Shown in pieces: positions 43,222-52,631 of a stretch of 64,000 nucleotides of DNA. A program made the position numbers and the translations under genes. Positions within the stretch are counted from its first letter, which is position 1, and each line of letters starts with the position of its first letter. The stretch spans positions 27,593 to 91,592 of the forward strand of contig JAEEWS010000005.1 of the NCBI GenBank assembly GCA_016287765.1, read 5' to 3'. Source of the DNA: Lachnospiraceae bacterium. Lineage in GTDB: Bacteria; Bacillota_A; Clostridia; Lachnospirales; Lachnospiraceae. The notes under the pieces were generated by a model that searched no databases, was not told the DNA's origin, and was given only the letters and a program-made list of their open reading frames with translations.

Positions 43222-43455
43222 TTATAATTTCACTTCGTCGCGGACGAAATGTTCGGCCATCGACGCATAGTATTTACCACGCGTCTTTTCTACTTTCACA
43301 ATATAGTGTTTGTCGAGATAGCAACCAACAGTCGTACCCTCCTTATCTGCGTACTGGAACGGACTATCCCATCCGTCACCAAAAATAGCACAATCTGCGC
43401 CATGGTCGTTTTCGGTGTCCCGCTGATGGAAAAGCGGACAAATATTGCATTTCAT
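43222..43455 (-). CDS. Small Cys-containing protein, 77 aa
   Basis: MKCNICPLFHQRDTENDHGADCAIFG has CxxC and a further Cys and His, a possible metal site. The rest is unrecognised. The gene lies 13 bases after the HD gene and 18 before topB. Confidence 0.55.
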   Translation of the reverse strand: MKCNICPLFHQRDTENDHGADCAIFGDGWDSPFQYADKEGTTVGCYLDKHYIVKVEKTRGKYYASMAEHFVRDEVKL

Positions 43456-43468
43456 GTTTTTTCACCTC

Positions 43469-44035
43469 TCAAACGGCTTTCTTCGCACCCTCTGCCATAT
43501 GATAATTTCTTATAGAGTTCAAAATTCCGTCAGTGCAGAGACCGTCGTCGTGAAGGACATCAAAGATTTTATCTTCAGAGAAGCCCGAATGGTAAACTCT
43601 GGGATATAACATGGCGTCGTAAATATCTACGGAATGAACAAGCTTAATCATAATCTCTGTATCTCTTGTGATATTTACGCCTACTTCTTCAAGCTTGGGC
43701 TTATCGTAGCCGTGATGATAAAGGATCGGAATACACAGGCTATCGTCGTCTTCTAACTCTTTTACGAGCTTATAGCTGTAATAAGAATGAAGGTCGATAA
43801 CACTTCTTTCCGTAGCCGTGAGCTTACCATTCTTGCTCAAGATCCTGGAAGGGATATATATCTTACCGACGTCATGTAAATATCCAATTTTGAATGCGAG
43901 ATTTGAATCGACTCCGATCATCGTGGCAACAGCAGAACACCCCTTGGCTACTCTCTGACTGTGCTCAAGAGTCGTCTTGGTAAGCTGTCCTAAAATTGGA
44001 GAGAACTTGTTAATCATATTTTTCATAGAGAACAA
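43469..44035 (-). CDS. HD-GYP-like HD domain protein
   Basis: The 188-residue protein aligns with the HD-GYP family: LHDVGKIYIPSRILSKNGKLTATERSVIDLHS (H54-D55) and ILYHHGYDKPKL (H107-H108), then SVDIYDAMLYPRVYHSGFSEDKI. The HD residues are kept, but the DGxGYP part that recognises c-di-GMP is replaced by GYDKPKL. So a phosphohydrolase is likely, with altered substrate. First gene of the operon leading to topB. A TTTTTGCATAATA promoter-like box precedes it on the minus strand. Confidence 0.75.
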   Translation of the reverse strand: MFSMKNMINKFSPILGQLTKTTLEHSQRVAKGCSAVATMIGVDSNLAFKIGYLHDVGKIYIPSRILSKNGKLTATERSVIDLHSYYSYKLVKELEDDDSLCIPILYHHGYDKPKLEEVGVNITRDTEIMIKLVHSVDIYDAMLYPRVYHSGFSEDKIFDVLHDDGLCTDGILNSIRNYHMAEGAKKAV

Positions 44036-44061
44036 AACCCTTCCTTTCTCATTTATCTGCT

Positions 44062-44080
44062 TATATTATGCAAAAACCCT
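44062..44080 (-). promoter_or_regulatory. Promoter-like box before the topB operon
   Basis: On the minus strand GGGTTTTTGCATAATATAAG. The same TTTTTnCATAATA form occurs in front of several leaders in this window (6861, 9287, 12409, 61129). Confidence 0.5.
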
Positions 44081-44096
44081 TTATTTTTTTGTCTCT

Positions 44097-44117
44097 CTAC
44101 GGTGTGTAAAAATCACA
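44097..44117. promoter_or_regulatory. 21-bp conserved element, copy 2 (candidate operator)
   Basis: CTACGGTG, TG, TAAAAATCACA; 19 of 21 positions equal 2027-2047. It lies between the divergent HD-GYP-like/topB operon and recJ. Confidence 0.55.
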
Positions 44118-44265
44118 AATTCACAAATAATAGTATTAAAGACATATGCTGACTTTTTAAACTTTCGTCATGCATTTGCATCTCCTTTCACGACCATATT
44201 TTTTTGGCCAAAAAGATTTTTCGCATATTTATTTGTAATGGATAAAATAAAAGGAGGATACAAAA

Positions 44266-45966
44266 ATGAAAACTTTGAAAAAGCGTCCCGGCGACGACTC
44301 GATACAGGGCATTGTACTAAGGAATCTTAACGTGAAGTCAATAGATGACATTACAGAATGGTTTAAGAAATATCTTTGTCACGGATACAGGATCGACAAG
44401 TTAAAAGAAGTCGTAGATAAGATATTGGAGCACAAAAATGAGCTTATAACAATTGTGGGTGATTATGACGTTGACGGCATATCCTCCACATCTATACTCG
44501 CCCTCGGACTGAAATGGGCCGGGTGTACGAAGATCAAGTTCAGAATCCCGAAGAGATTCTCGGAAGGATTCGGCATTTCCAGTACCATCATTGACGAGAT
44601 CCACGAAGGGCTTGTTATTACCTGTGATAACGGTATTGCCCAGATTGAAGCAATAAGACGTGCTAAAGATAAAGGCCTGGAGGTAATCATAATTGACCAC
44701 CACGAGCCTGTCGCGAGCGGCGAACTACCCCCTGCGGATCTGATTATCGATCCAATGGCAATCCCCGGTTCGGCCGACTTTAACGGATATTGTGGAGCAG
44801 GTCTTTGTTTCAAGGTTGTATCAGAACTACTAAATTACGACAAAATTAAATGTCAGAAGCTTCTTGCACTGGCTGCTATCGCAACAATCGCAGATGTTAT
44901 GCAGCTTCGCGAGGAAAACTATGTCATAGTACGTTACGGGCTTAAGGTTATTGAACAACGTCAAATGCTTTCAGTAGGATTGAATGCGCTGTTTAACGAG
45001 CTCAAAATGCCCCCGACTATATTGGCATCGTCTATAGCGTTTAAGATAGCACCTTGCCTTAATGCTTGTTCACGTATGCAGGATGATGGAGCGAAATATG
45101 CCGTTTATCTCATGACCTACAACGGCCCTTATGAAAATATTTTGGGGCTTGCCAGACAGATTATCGACTTAAATATCCGTCGTAAGAACAATCAGACGTT
45201 TGGTTACAACGAGGCTTGCGAGATATTGCGTAAGGAGAATTATCCGGACAGCATCCCCATCGTCGTGAATGTCCCCGGCATTCCTGAAGGTGTTGTTGGT
45301 CCCGTGGCAAGCAATTTGGTTGAAAAATTCAATGTTCCTGCCATAGTCGTTACGACGACTGAAAAAGGAATCCTTAAAGGATCAGCTCGTTCATGCGGTA
45401 ATTATCACATGAAGAACAAACTGGATCTTGAACAGGAATACCTTTTGAGTTATGGTGGGCATTCCGGTGCCGGCGGTCTTTCACTCCTCCCTTGCAACTT
45501 TGAGGATTTTAAAAAAGACGTCATTGCAAATGCAACTGATTTCGTCCCCGAAGACAAGGATACCGTGTATTATGATGCAGAAATTGAAGCATCTGATATT
45601 CCGTATGCCACCGAGGAATTGTCACAATATGAGCCGTTTGGATGTGGTAATGAAGCACCGATATTTAAAATCAATAACTTTGCTGTAATTCCCGACAATG
45701 GCGAATATAAGCGCCTCATCGGTCCTGACGCGAACATTGTAAAACTTAAAGGTGATGGAATGTCCGCTATAGGCTTTGACATGGCAGACCTAATGTCATC
45801 TGTTGAAAAGCCGGAACATCTAGACTTACTCGGTACACTTACAAAGAACTACTGCCAGGACATAAGCGGAAAAGTGTGGGTAACGCCGCAGGTTGAATTT
45901 TTTAATTTCAGAGTTCTTCACGAGAAGCCCAAGAACGCTTTACAAGCAGCGTTTTTCAAAAAGTGA
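44266..45966 (+). CDS. recJ: RecJ-like single-strand DNA exonuclease (DHH family)
   Basis: The 566-residue protein has the DHH motifs of RecJ in order: GDYDVDGIS (65-73), TCDNG (119-123), DHHE (144-147) and NGYCGAGLCFKV. A DHHA1-type domain follows with GGHSGAGGLSL. RecJ degrades single strands 5' to 3' in recombination and repair. The 5' UTR (ATAAAAGGAGGA) resembles those of the helicase and PARP genes. Divergent from the topB operon and sharing a conserved 21-bp element with the helicase gene. Confidence 0.88.
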   Translation: MKTLKKRPGDDSIQGIVLRNLNVKSIDDITEWFKKYLCHGYRIDKLKEVVDKILEHKNELITIVGDYDVDGISSTSILALGLKWAGCTKIKFRIPKRFSEGFGISSTIIDEIHEGLVITCDNGIAQIEAIRRAKDKGLEVIIIDHHEPVASGELPPADLIIDPMAIPGSADFNGYCGAGLCFKVVSELLNYDKIKCQKLLALAAIATIADVMQLREENYVIVRYGLKVIEQRQMLSVGLNALFNELKMPPTILASSIAFKIAPCLNACSRMQDDGAKYAVYLMTYNGPYENILGLARQIIDLNIRRKNNQTFGYNEACEILRKENYPDSIPIVVNVPGIPEGVVGPVASNLVEKFNVPAIVVTTTEKGILKGSARSCGNYHMKNKLDLEQEYLLSYGGHSGAGGLSLLPCNFEDFKKDVIANATDFVPEDKDTVYYDAEIEASDIPYATEELSQYEPFGCGNEAPIFKINNFAVIPDNGEYKRLIGPDANIVKLKGDGMSAIGFDMADLMSSVEKPEHLDLLGTLTKNYCQDISGKVWVTPQVEFFNFRVLHEKPKNALQAAFFKK

Positions 45967-45971
45967 TCACG

Positions 45972-46013
45972 AAAAAATACCTCTTCGATTCATACATCGT
46001 CGAGGTATTTTTT
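45972..46013. terminator. Bidirectional terminator between recJ and parB
   Basis: AAAAAATACCTC and GAGGTATTTTTT flank an inner CGAT/ATCG stem. A and T runs on both sides serve the convergent genes. Confidence 0.85.
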
Positions 46014-46034
46014 ATTTACGGGTCTTTTGATCAT

Positions 46035-46646
46035 TTAATATTGAGAAATCGCAAAATTCAGATACGTCGTAAACTTGACACCTGAATTTCTGATGATCTC
46101 ATTGCAATAATCAATGTTATCATCAGAAATCCGGAAAGCAATCCTGCAGTCTTTCGTTGCAAATCTTCTGTCACAAACGTCGTACAATGAATCTGCATAA
46201 GCTTCCTTTTCTTCCGGTGTGTACGCATTGTACTTCTCTTTTTCACTTGAAAGTACGGCGTTTATGAATCCCTCTATTGTCTGCTCGTTTCTTGAAGCCT
46301 GTATTTTGGTTTTTTTGTACAATTCGCGTGTAAGGTACACACACTTTGTTGCCGACATTCCGTCGTTACTGTCTGTTTTTTTTCTTGTAGTAGCTGATGA
46401 TTTTGCTTCTTTTTCTTTAACAGGCGTCGTTTTGACTTCTTTTATAACCGAAGGCTTTTCTTCGGCGACTTCAGCTGAAGATTTCTTTCTGGTAGCAGGT
46501 TCAGTGGGAAGCGTAATCTTCTGATCTTCTTCAACAACGTTCTCTTCCACTGCCCTATCCGAGGAAACCTGTGCTATTGTTTCCTTGGTCTGCGCCATTA
46601 CTTCTCTGTTCTTCGCCATCATGCGTTCCTTAAAACTACTTCCCAT
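46035..46646 (-). CDS. Putative ParB-type partner of ParA
   Basis: The 203-residue gene starts three bases after parA ends. The N-terminal 90 residues are low in complexity (Glu, Lys, Ser, Thr). The middle has TKCVYLTRELYKKTKIQASRNEQTIEGFINAVL (about 102-134), a ribbon-helix-helix-like segment as in small centromere-binding partners. It is not a large KorB/Spo0J-type ParB. The role in partition rests on its position. Confidence 0.6.
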   Translation of the reverse strand: MGSSFKERMMAKNREVMAQTKETIAQVSSDRAVEENVVEEDQKITLPTEPATRKKSSAEVAEEKPSVIKEVKTTPVKEKEAKSSATTRKKTDSNDGMSATKCVYLTRELYKKTKIQASRNEQTIEGFINAVLSSEKEKYNAYTPEEKEAYADSLYDVCDRRFATKDCRIAFRISDDNIDYCNEIIRNSGVKFTTYLNFAISQY

Positions 46647-46649
46647 TCA

Positions 46650-47477
46650 TTACACCGCCTTTCCCGCTTCAACCGCTTCAATACGTCGCAATAATTCATC
46701 TACAAATTCTTGATACTGCTTCGCAAGCTTAAAATACGCTGCATTGCTTTTTCTTGTGTGTTTTTCATATTCTGTGAAAGCCATGTTCTCTTCTTTACAC
46801 TGATCCATAACGCCACATATTCCTAACTGTGTAGGGAACATTGAAGCTCCATAAACCTTTTCCAGCTCTTCGAAGCAACTCTGACGCCATTCGGATTCAT
46901 TTGACTTTTTGAAAGTGTTCACAAGAATACCCAGTGGCTTAACCTTAAAGTTTACATATGTCTTCTTCCCTCTTTCAAGGTCTGCGCACATCATTTCAAC
47001 ACCTTCATAGGCGAATTTTGTAAGTGTGGCTACGGTTATAAGATAATCTGCAGCGACCAGAGCCATATTCATGAGCTGACCACCGCCCGGGCCGACATCA
47101 ATAAGTATGAAGTCGTAATCAAATCCAAGGTTCTCAACCATGACTTCGATGGCCTCTCTTAACGCATATGTGCCTTCTGCCAACGTGAAATGATCCGCCG
47201 TCATCTGTGAAGCACCCGGGATCAAATCAAGATTATTCCTGACATGTACAATCGTTTCGTTAAAATCCACCAGGCCGTTGATGGCTGTGTAAATATTCTT
47301 TTTCGTATTAACGTCCACTCCTGCTCCGGAAGTGAGATTCCGCTGAGCGTCAGCATCAATGAGAAGTACTTTATAGCCTCTGGTAGATAAAATATAACCT
47401 GTTTCGAACACAGCAGATGTTTTTCCGACACCGCCTTTTTGATTTCCAATAAATAATGTCCTAGTTTTCTTTTCCAT
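46650..47477 (-). CDS. parA: ParA family partition ATPase
   Basis: The 275-residue protein has the deviant Walker A motif KGGVGKT (14-20) with FIGNQ before it, the LLIDADAQRNLT strand and DFILIDVGPGGGQL. This is the short ParA form without an N-terminal HTH (type Ib). It positions plasmid copies over the nucleoid. GGAGA precedes the ATG. The AT-rich region upstream is a candidate centromere and promoter. Confidence 0.92.
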   Translation of the reverse strand: MEKKTRTLFIGNQKGGVGKTSAVFETGYILSTRGYKVLLIDADAQRNLTSGAGVDVNTKKNIYTAINGLVDFNETIVHVRNNLDLIPGASQMTADHFTLAEGTYALREAIEVMVENLGFDYDFILIDVGPGGGQLMNMALVAADYLITVATLTKFAYEGVEMMCADLERGKKTYVNFKVKPLGILVNTFKKSNESEWRQSCFEELEKVYGASMFPTQLGICGVMDQCKEENMAFTEYEKHTRKSNAAYFKLAKQYQEFVDELLRRIEAVEAGKAV

Positions 47478-48060
47478 AAGTGTATTAATCTCCTTACTAT
47501 TTTGATTGATAATAAAGATAGTATTATGTGTCCATAATGCACTTTACATCATATTTATATAAATTGCAATACCTTAATCACTAATATTTCTATGAACTCT
47601 ATTATATGCTTTATTATCTATCCTATATATCTAACTATTATATATTATACAAACTATAAATTATATATTTTATATCATAATATAATTTCTATAAATAGTA
47701 ATAAGGTCTATATTTTCATAATATCTATAATAGGTATTTTAGTTAAGACAGTTTATAATAGAAATGCAGATAATATTGGCTATCAAAGTAAGAATATATA
47801 CATTATCAATAAAGATTGTAATATAAGTGCTAATCGTCAACCCGCAATAAAAAATATAATTTCTATAAAGGATATAAATTATAGCACGCTTATAAAAGAT
47901 ATAAAGATTATCAAGCATATCACATCTGCGGAATATATCAGAGCTATCAAGCATATCATTTATACAGAATATATTCACTCTTATCAAGTTCCAGAAAAAA
48001 AACAAAAAACAATAACGTAAAATCAAAAAAAGAGTTCCTTAGTATCAAATTATATAGAGA
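47478..48060. repeat. AT-rich region with short repeats upstream of parA (candidate parS)
   Basis: About 580 bp is extremely rich in A and T, with many TATA/ATAT words and no credible gene. Near its end two adjacent units start with TATCAAGCATATCA and continue with GGAATATATCA / AGAATATATTCA (about 47909-47942 and 47944-47978). A related TATCAAG follows at about 47982. Such repeats beside parA are typical of centromere-like sites. Confidence 0.45.
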
Positions 48061-48101
48061 GGGCTTAAAGCCCAAATACAAATTGCGAAAGGAATAATGC
48101 A

Positions 48102-49376
48102 ATGTCAAGAAAACCCATTACTTTTGTATGTCTGTTGACAGCAATGACTTTGATGTTCACCGGATGTTCAATGGTTCCAAAGAAAGAAGTTGTTGAAGAC
48201 ACACGACCTTTGGAAGAGAGATACATCGACGACCTGGAAGACGGAAAATATTACATTCGTCATACAGATTACACCTGCGAACAGCCTTACTTCGGAACCG
48301 GTACATTTTCACAAGGTTCTATATCCAGCAATGCATCAAGAGAAAGAATCCTCTGGTATAAATACGACTTCCAGAACATCCCTACGATGTATAAAGATGA
48401 TTCACTCATCATGTACACGACCAAAGTACTCAACGAATCAGTGTACTTTGAACGTTTTGTCGATCTTGGATACACTATCGGATTATGCGGATTAAGCTAC
48501 ATGCCATCCGGAAGAGTATGTGTAGGTACAAAGAAAAATACGATAAAAACATACCCCGGCGGAGACACAGATGAATTTCTATATTTCAATAACGACACCG
48601 TTATAATTGAAACTTTGGGTGGCGTGAAATTACGAAAAGAAAATACAGACAAATATCTAACAGAGTATGGGACAATTAAAGGTCTGGAATACGCTCAGCA
48701 ATATGCTGCAGAAGTATACGAAGGATCCATTCGCCATGAAATGACATTCGTCTCGGACATCAGAGTTCTTGCGTCATCAGAAGTAATACATACATTAAGC
48801 TATGAATTTGAAAGCGGTAAACTTATAAGAATCACCCTCCCTAAAGGACTCAAGAGTGGGTATTACCTTTTGAACGGTGTGGGGGTATTCAGATATGTAA
48901 ATGATACGACTTATGACGAGACCATGGACATGAATGAGCCGAACGATGACGATGAAACGAAGGAAGATCCTATCGTTGATTATGTCACGGGTTTTGAAGA
49001 AGTAATAGAAGCTGAAACGGGAACCACCCCACATGAAGACGAATACGAAGTACACGGAGGAGGAGAGGACGTAGCAGCACAAAGGCTTGAAGATATAATC
49101 GCAGAAGTTGAGCGCTCAAGAGCCCATGCAAGTATTGAGGAACCCGGAATAAAAACAGCGTTTGTAAAGGTATCCAAAAAGGACGGCGCAAAGTCAGATG
49201 TATCAGGAATAACCATCCTTATGCAGCTTCCCGGAGACAGAGGTTTCTACGAGCTTGACAAAGACAGTTCAGGCATTTTCTATTACCAGTTTCTTGCCAA
49301 GCAAGCAGGTTCAGTACAATTCACGGCATATGGTCTTGCAGAAGATGACATTATAGAAGCCTATCTTGAAGATTAA
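48102..49376 (+). CDS. Lipoprotein, 424 aa, unknown function
   Basis: The N-terminus has a basic start, a hydrophobic core and a lipobox (LMFTGCSM), so the mature protein is lipid-anchored outside the cell at Cys 22. The rest is soluble, acidic in the middle (MNEPNDDDETKEDP) with beta-rich parts. GAAAGGAAT precedes the ATG. It ends nine bases before the ATPase gene, so it may be a surface part of the same secretion or transfer machine. Not recognised. Confidence 0.75.
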   Translation: MSRKPITFVCLLTAMTLMFTGCSMVPKKEVVEDTRPLEERYIDDLEDGKYYIRHTDYTCEQPYFGTGTFSQGSISSNASRERILWYKYDFQNIPTMYKDDSLIMYTTKVLNESVYFERFVDLGYTIGLCGLSYMPSGRVCVGTKKNTIKTYPGGDTDEFLYFNNDTVIIETLGGVKLRKENTDKYLTEYGTIKGLEYAQQYAAEVYEGSIRHEMTFVSDIRVLASSEVIHTLSYEFESGKLIRITLPKGLKSGYYLLNGVGVFRYVNDTTYDETMDMNEPNDDDETKEDPIVDYVTGFEEVIEAETGTTPHEDEYEVHGGGEDVAAQRLEDIIAEVERSRAHASIEEPGIKTAFVKVSKKDGAKSDVSGITILMQLPGDRGFYELDKDSSGIFYYQFLAKQAGSVQFTAYGLAEDDIIEAYLED

Positions 49377-49385
49377 GGAGAGAAA

Positions 49386-51272
49386 ATGGAAGAGAAATAT
49401 AATATTCAACAGGTAAGGATCACAAGTTACGATGCATTGACAAAAGTAGAAAGTGAGTATTGCACAGACAGATACAACTCTGAAGAATTCATTGCTTATG
49501 CAAAAAATACATCATACGAAGACATTGCCCGAAACGTTAAACCTGACAAATTCGTTATCAACGGTGATATCCCAGATAAAGAAAGCCAGTGGGTACACCC
49601 ACTTGTACTGACACACACAAAACACAGAGCATCAATCGGAATCAAGAACGTTGGTCGTAAAGCCATCGACTTTATTAACGAGATGCCTAATGCCGAGGTT
49701 ATCGATATTCTTTCCGTGAAAGCGGTAGTTATCGGAGAGGAAATAGAACTTACAATTCTCGCTCGTCCATACGACGGCAAATTCAACTTCGTCGGGTTCT
49801 TTGAGTTTATCGGAGAAAAGATAACCCGTGATCCAGAGGAAGAAAAGAAGATCATCGTCCATGGAAGACTCATTGTTCCGGATGAAATTAAGAATTTCAA
49901 GTACGATGAAAAGTTCTTAAAAGAGCACGAAAAGAGATTAAAAACTCAGAAAGAAATAATGGAGAACTGTTCGGAAGAGACCCCGTTTCTCAATCAGCTG
50001 GATAGTTATGAAAGAGAAGTACTTCCGCATCCAAAAGACAGCATTCCTCTTATCTACGACCTTGAAGGCTACAATAGACAGTTGGAAATTTACGGTGACT
50101 ATGACGAATTCGAATCTGTCTTCAACTCAATCATGAGAGAGGTAAACGGTACAGGAAAGTATGATTACTTCAATGTGCTTCACAAAGGTATCAGGGAAGC
50201 TAAAGCCGCAACGGATGAATATATGGCACAAATGGAAAAAAAGTTAATCACAAATTTTGTTGACACCAAAATACTTCGGCCTGAAAACCTCTCCGTTATG
50301 CTCAAAAAGTTGAGACGTTCATTGTTCCAGTTATACATCGTACAGGACTTGATCGACGATCCTCAGATCACAGATATCAAAATATGCGATCCCCATGATA
50401 TAAGCGTCAGAGTAAAGGGTGGAAGATACTCAACGAACGTAAGTTTTATTAACGACGCAGACTATGACCGCTTCTGCACTTACCTCTACGAAAGAAATCA
50501 CTTGGATCCGAGATTACCGAAACAAATATTCACCTACAATTACGATGAGGATTTCATTCTCCGTTTCACAATCTATCCGAGATACATATCAGCGAACGGA
50601 TATCCTCTGATCCATATCAGAAAAATTTCAAGACACAAATTGTTAAAAAAAGAACTGATCGAAAAAGGCTTCTTTCCTGAAAAGGTAGCCGACTGGATTA
50701 TCGACTGTGCAAGAAAAGAGGGCGGAATTGACTGGGTCGGCAGACCCGGTTCCGGAAAGACAGTCGGTCTCAACTGGATGATAGAAGACGGCTACGAACA
50801 AAGTGCCGAAGTACTTGCAATACAGCAAGTTAACGAATTGTTCACTTACCACAAGGGTTACATGTTCCAGAACGTTGTTGAATACAGCAACCAGGATCAG
50901 CAGGCAGTTGACCTCGAAGACCTTGGCCAAATGGCTCTTGTTGCAGGAGCGAATGTGTTTGTGATCGGTGAAACAAAAGGCCCTGAGGTTTGTGCAGCTC
51001 TAACGCTTGGACTATCCGGATGCCGTGTAAGCTCGACACTTCATACTTACTCTGCTTCCGAAGGTTGGTCAAAAATAGCGAACCTCGCCATGAAGGGTAA
51101 TTACTCCGAATATGACATTGCAATGGAAGACGCGGTGAAGTGTTTCAAGACAATGATTTATTGTGAAAACTTCAAGGTAAAACAGATTGTACAGGCAACA
51201 GGATACGACAGAACTACACACAAAGTATCCTACAAGTGCATTTACCGTTATGAAGAGCAGGAGGGTGCTTGA
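49386..51272 (+). CDS. CpaF/TadA/VirB11-type secretion ATPase
   Basis: The 628-residue protein has the C-terminal type II/IV secretion ATPase domain: ITDIKICDPHDISVRVKGG, Walker A GRPGSGKT (452-459), Walker B-like ANVFVIGETKGPE and SSTLHTYSASEG. The N-terminal 290 residues are an unrecognised extension. GGAGAG precedes the ATG. Such ATPases power Tad pili, type II or type IV secretion. No other machine parts besides the lipoprotein are in this window, so the rest must lie elsewhere or this is a divergent transfer ATPase. Confidence 0.82.
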   Translation: MEEKYNIQQVRITSYDALTKVESEYCTDRYNSEEFIAYAKNTSYEDIARNVKPDKFVINGDIPDKESQWVHPLVLTHTKHRASIGIKNVGRKAIDFINEMPNAEVIDILSVKAVVIGEEIELTILARPYDGKFNFVGFFEFIGEKITRDPEEEKKIIVHGRLIVPDEIKNFKYDEKFLKEHEKRLKTQKEIMENCSEETPFLNQLDSYEREVLPHPKDSIPLIYDLEGYNRQLEIYGDYDEFESVFNSIMREVNGTGKYDYFNVLHKGIREAKAATDEYMAQMEKKLITNFVDTKILRPENLSVMLKKLRRSLFQLYIVQDLIDDPQITDIKICDPHDISVRVKGGRYSTNVSFINDADYDRFCTYLYERNHLDPRLPKQIFTYNYDEDFILRFTIYPRYISANGYPLIHIRKISRHKLLKKELIEKGFFPEKVADWIIDCARKEGGIDWVGRPGSGKTVGLNWMIEDGYEQSAEVLAIQQVNELFTYHKGYMFQNVVEYSNQDQQAVDLEDLGQMALVAGANVFVIGETKGPEVCAALTLGLSGCRVSSTLHTYSASEGWSKIANLAMKGNYSEYDIAMEDAVKCFKTMIYCENFKVKQIVQATGYDRTTHKVSYKCIYRYEEQEGA

Positions 51273-51335
51273 TGCATTGACATGAAGTATTTGCACCGAT
51301 GACATTTCGACAGAAAGGAGCCTGATTGGCAGGCA

Positions 51336-51360
51336 GGGCGTTAGCGTAATACTAACGCCC
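51336..51360. repeat. 9-bp perfect inverted repeat before the relaxase gene (candidate oriT part)
   Basis: GGGCGTTAG-CGTAATA-CTAACGCCC ends 11 bases before the relaxase ATG. Its place directly upstream of a MobV-like gene fits an origin of transfer. It might instead hide the weak ribosome binding site. The known MobV nick sequence is not seen. Confidence 0.4.
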
Positions 51361-51371
51361 GGGAATTATAT

Positions 51372-52631
51372 ATGAAAATATCATTTGTATGCGGACGTGT
51401 TGATAAAAAAGGCAAGCACAACGACCGGAACTTTGACACGACAAAAGCTTCGCATATTGACGACGAAAGAACAAAAGACAACCTCTATTACTTGTATACC
51501 GGTGAGGTTTTAACGCACGAAGAAAAAGGGGATCTGAAGCTTGAGCAGATAGAAAAGAATTTCTATGCTGAGCATTTTACAGATCATTTAAAGTGGCAAA
51601 GACAACGCAATGCCAAAAATAACCATTACGCCCGTAACAAAAGCGTAGCTGAATATATGAGCAGCAGAAACTCTCAGCCTGAAGATATGATAATCGAAAT
51701 CGGCAACTGTGAAACAGGTTCTGTTACTCCCGAAGAGCTCTGGGCCTGCGCCATGGAATATAAGGACGCCTTTGAAAAACACTTCGGAGATTATTGTAAG
51801 ATAATAGACATGTCCTTACATTGCGATGAAAACCAAAATCATTTTATTGATTATGGTGAAGTAACTGCTCACGTCCATGTAAGAAGATCGTGGATCGATT
51901 ACGATGATGGCGGAAACGAATGTGTCTGTCAGGAAAGATCTCTTAAAAGAATGGGAATCAGCCTTCCCGATGAAGAAATGCCGATCGGTCGTCATAATAA
52001 CCGAAAAATGGTATTTACTGACATCGAACGAAACATGTTCTCTGACATCTGCATCGCTCATGGAATGGAAATAGAAAAAACAGAAAGAACAAAGGGCGAC
52101 AAGAAGAAACACCTTGAAATACTTGACTACAAGACAAAGAAGCGAAAAGAAGAAGTCAACAGCCTTGAGGCAAAAGTTCACGAGCTTTCCAAAAAGCTTG
52201 CGGATTACGAGGAAAAAGAAGGACAGTACAAGGAATTCGAGGACAGCCTTAAAGGCCTTGACGAGCTCGAAAAAACTCTGGAGAACATCTTGAAAGCGGA
52301 TCCTTATTTCCAGGGCTTATATAACAAGACCATCGATGAATCAAAGTCCAAAAGTCGTGCAGAATACTTTAAGCTTCTGGTTCAGATCTACACAAAGGAA
52401 AGTGAAATATTTGCTCATTATCACACAAAAAATCAGGAACTGCAGATAAAGGAAGAAGTTGAGGCCCGGATGAAAGCGGTCGAAAAAATCCTGAACAAAC
52501 ACGGACAGGAAAGGCTTCTTGAAGAAATCTGGAAGGAACAGGAAACTCGTCGCAAAGAGATCAAGCAGCGTTACAAAGGCAGAAAGGATGGCAGCTCCGT
52601 TGAAGAGGAAAATCGTATATCTAAATCTTAA
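51372..52631 (+). CDS. MobV/Pre-family relaxase-like protein
   Basis: The 419-residue protein begins with the Pre/Mob arrangement HNDRNFDTTKASHIDDERTKDNLYY (HN.R...NID-like, about 16-40). Later it has DMSLHCDE and TAHVHVRRSWID (H-x-H-x-R, about 165-176), consistent with the metal-binding histidines of mobilisation relaxases. The C-terminal half is a long coiled coil (about 255-410). It would nick the plasmid at its oriT for conjugative transfer. The end overlaps the likely parR gene. Confidence 0.72.
   Translation: MKISFVCGRVDKKGKHNDRNFDTTKASHIDDERTKDNLYYLYTGEVLTHEEKGDLKLEQIEKNFYAEHFTDHLKWQRQRNAKNNHYARNKSVAEYMSSRNSQPEDMIIEIGNCETGSVTPEELWACAMEYKDAFEKHFGDYCKIIDMSLHCDENQNHFIDYGEVTAHVHVRRSWIDYDDGGNECVCQERSLKRMGISLPDEEMPIGRHNNRKMVFTDIERNMFSDICIAHGMEIEKTERTKGDKKKHLEILDYKTKKRKEEVNSLEAKVHELSKKLADYEEKEGQYKEFEDSLKGLDELEKTLENILKADPYFQGLYNKTIDESKSKSRAEYFKLLVQIYTKESEIFAHYHTKNQELQIKEEVEARMKAVEKILNKHGQERLLEEIWKEQETRRKEIKQRYKGRKDGSSVEEENRISKS

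Noticed and set aside
47592..48020. 142-codon open frame upstream of parA
   Set aside because: It is a product of extreme AT content (almost only Ile, Tyr, Asn, Lys), has no ribosome binding site and overlaps the short repeats.
51273..51371. Canonical MobV oriT with known nick site
   Set aside because: Only an inverted repeat is present; the nick sequence known from pMV158-type plasmids is not seen, so I list it only as a candidate.
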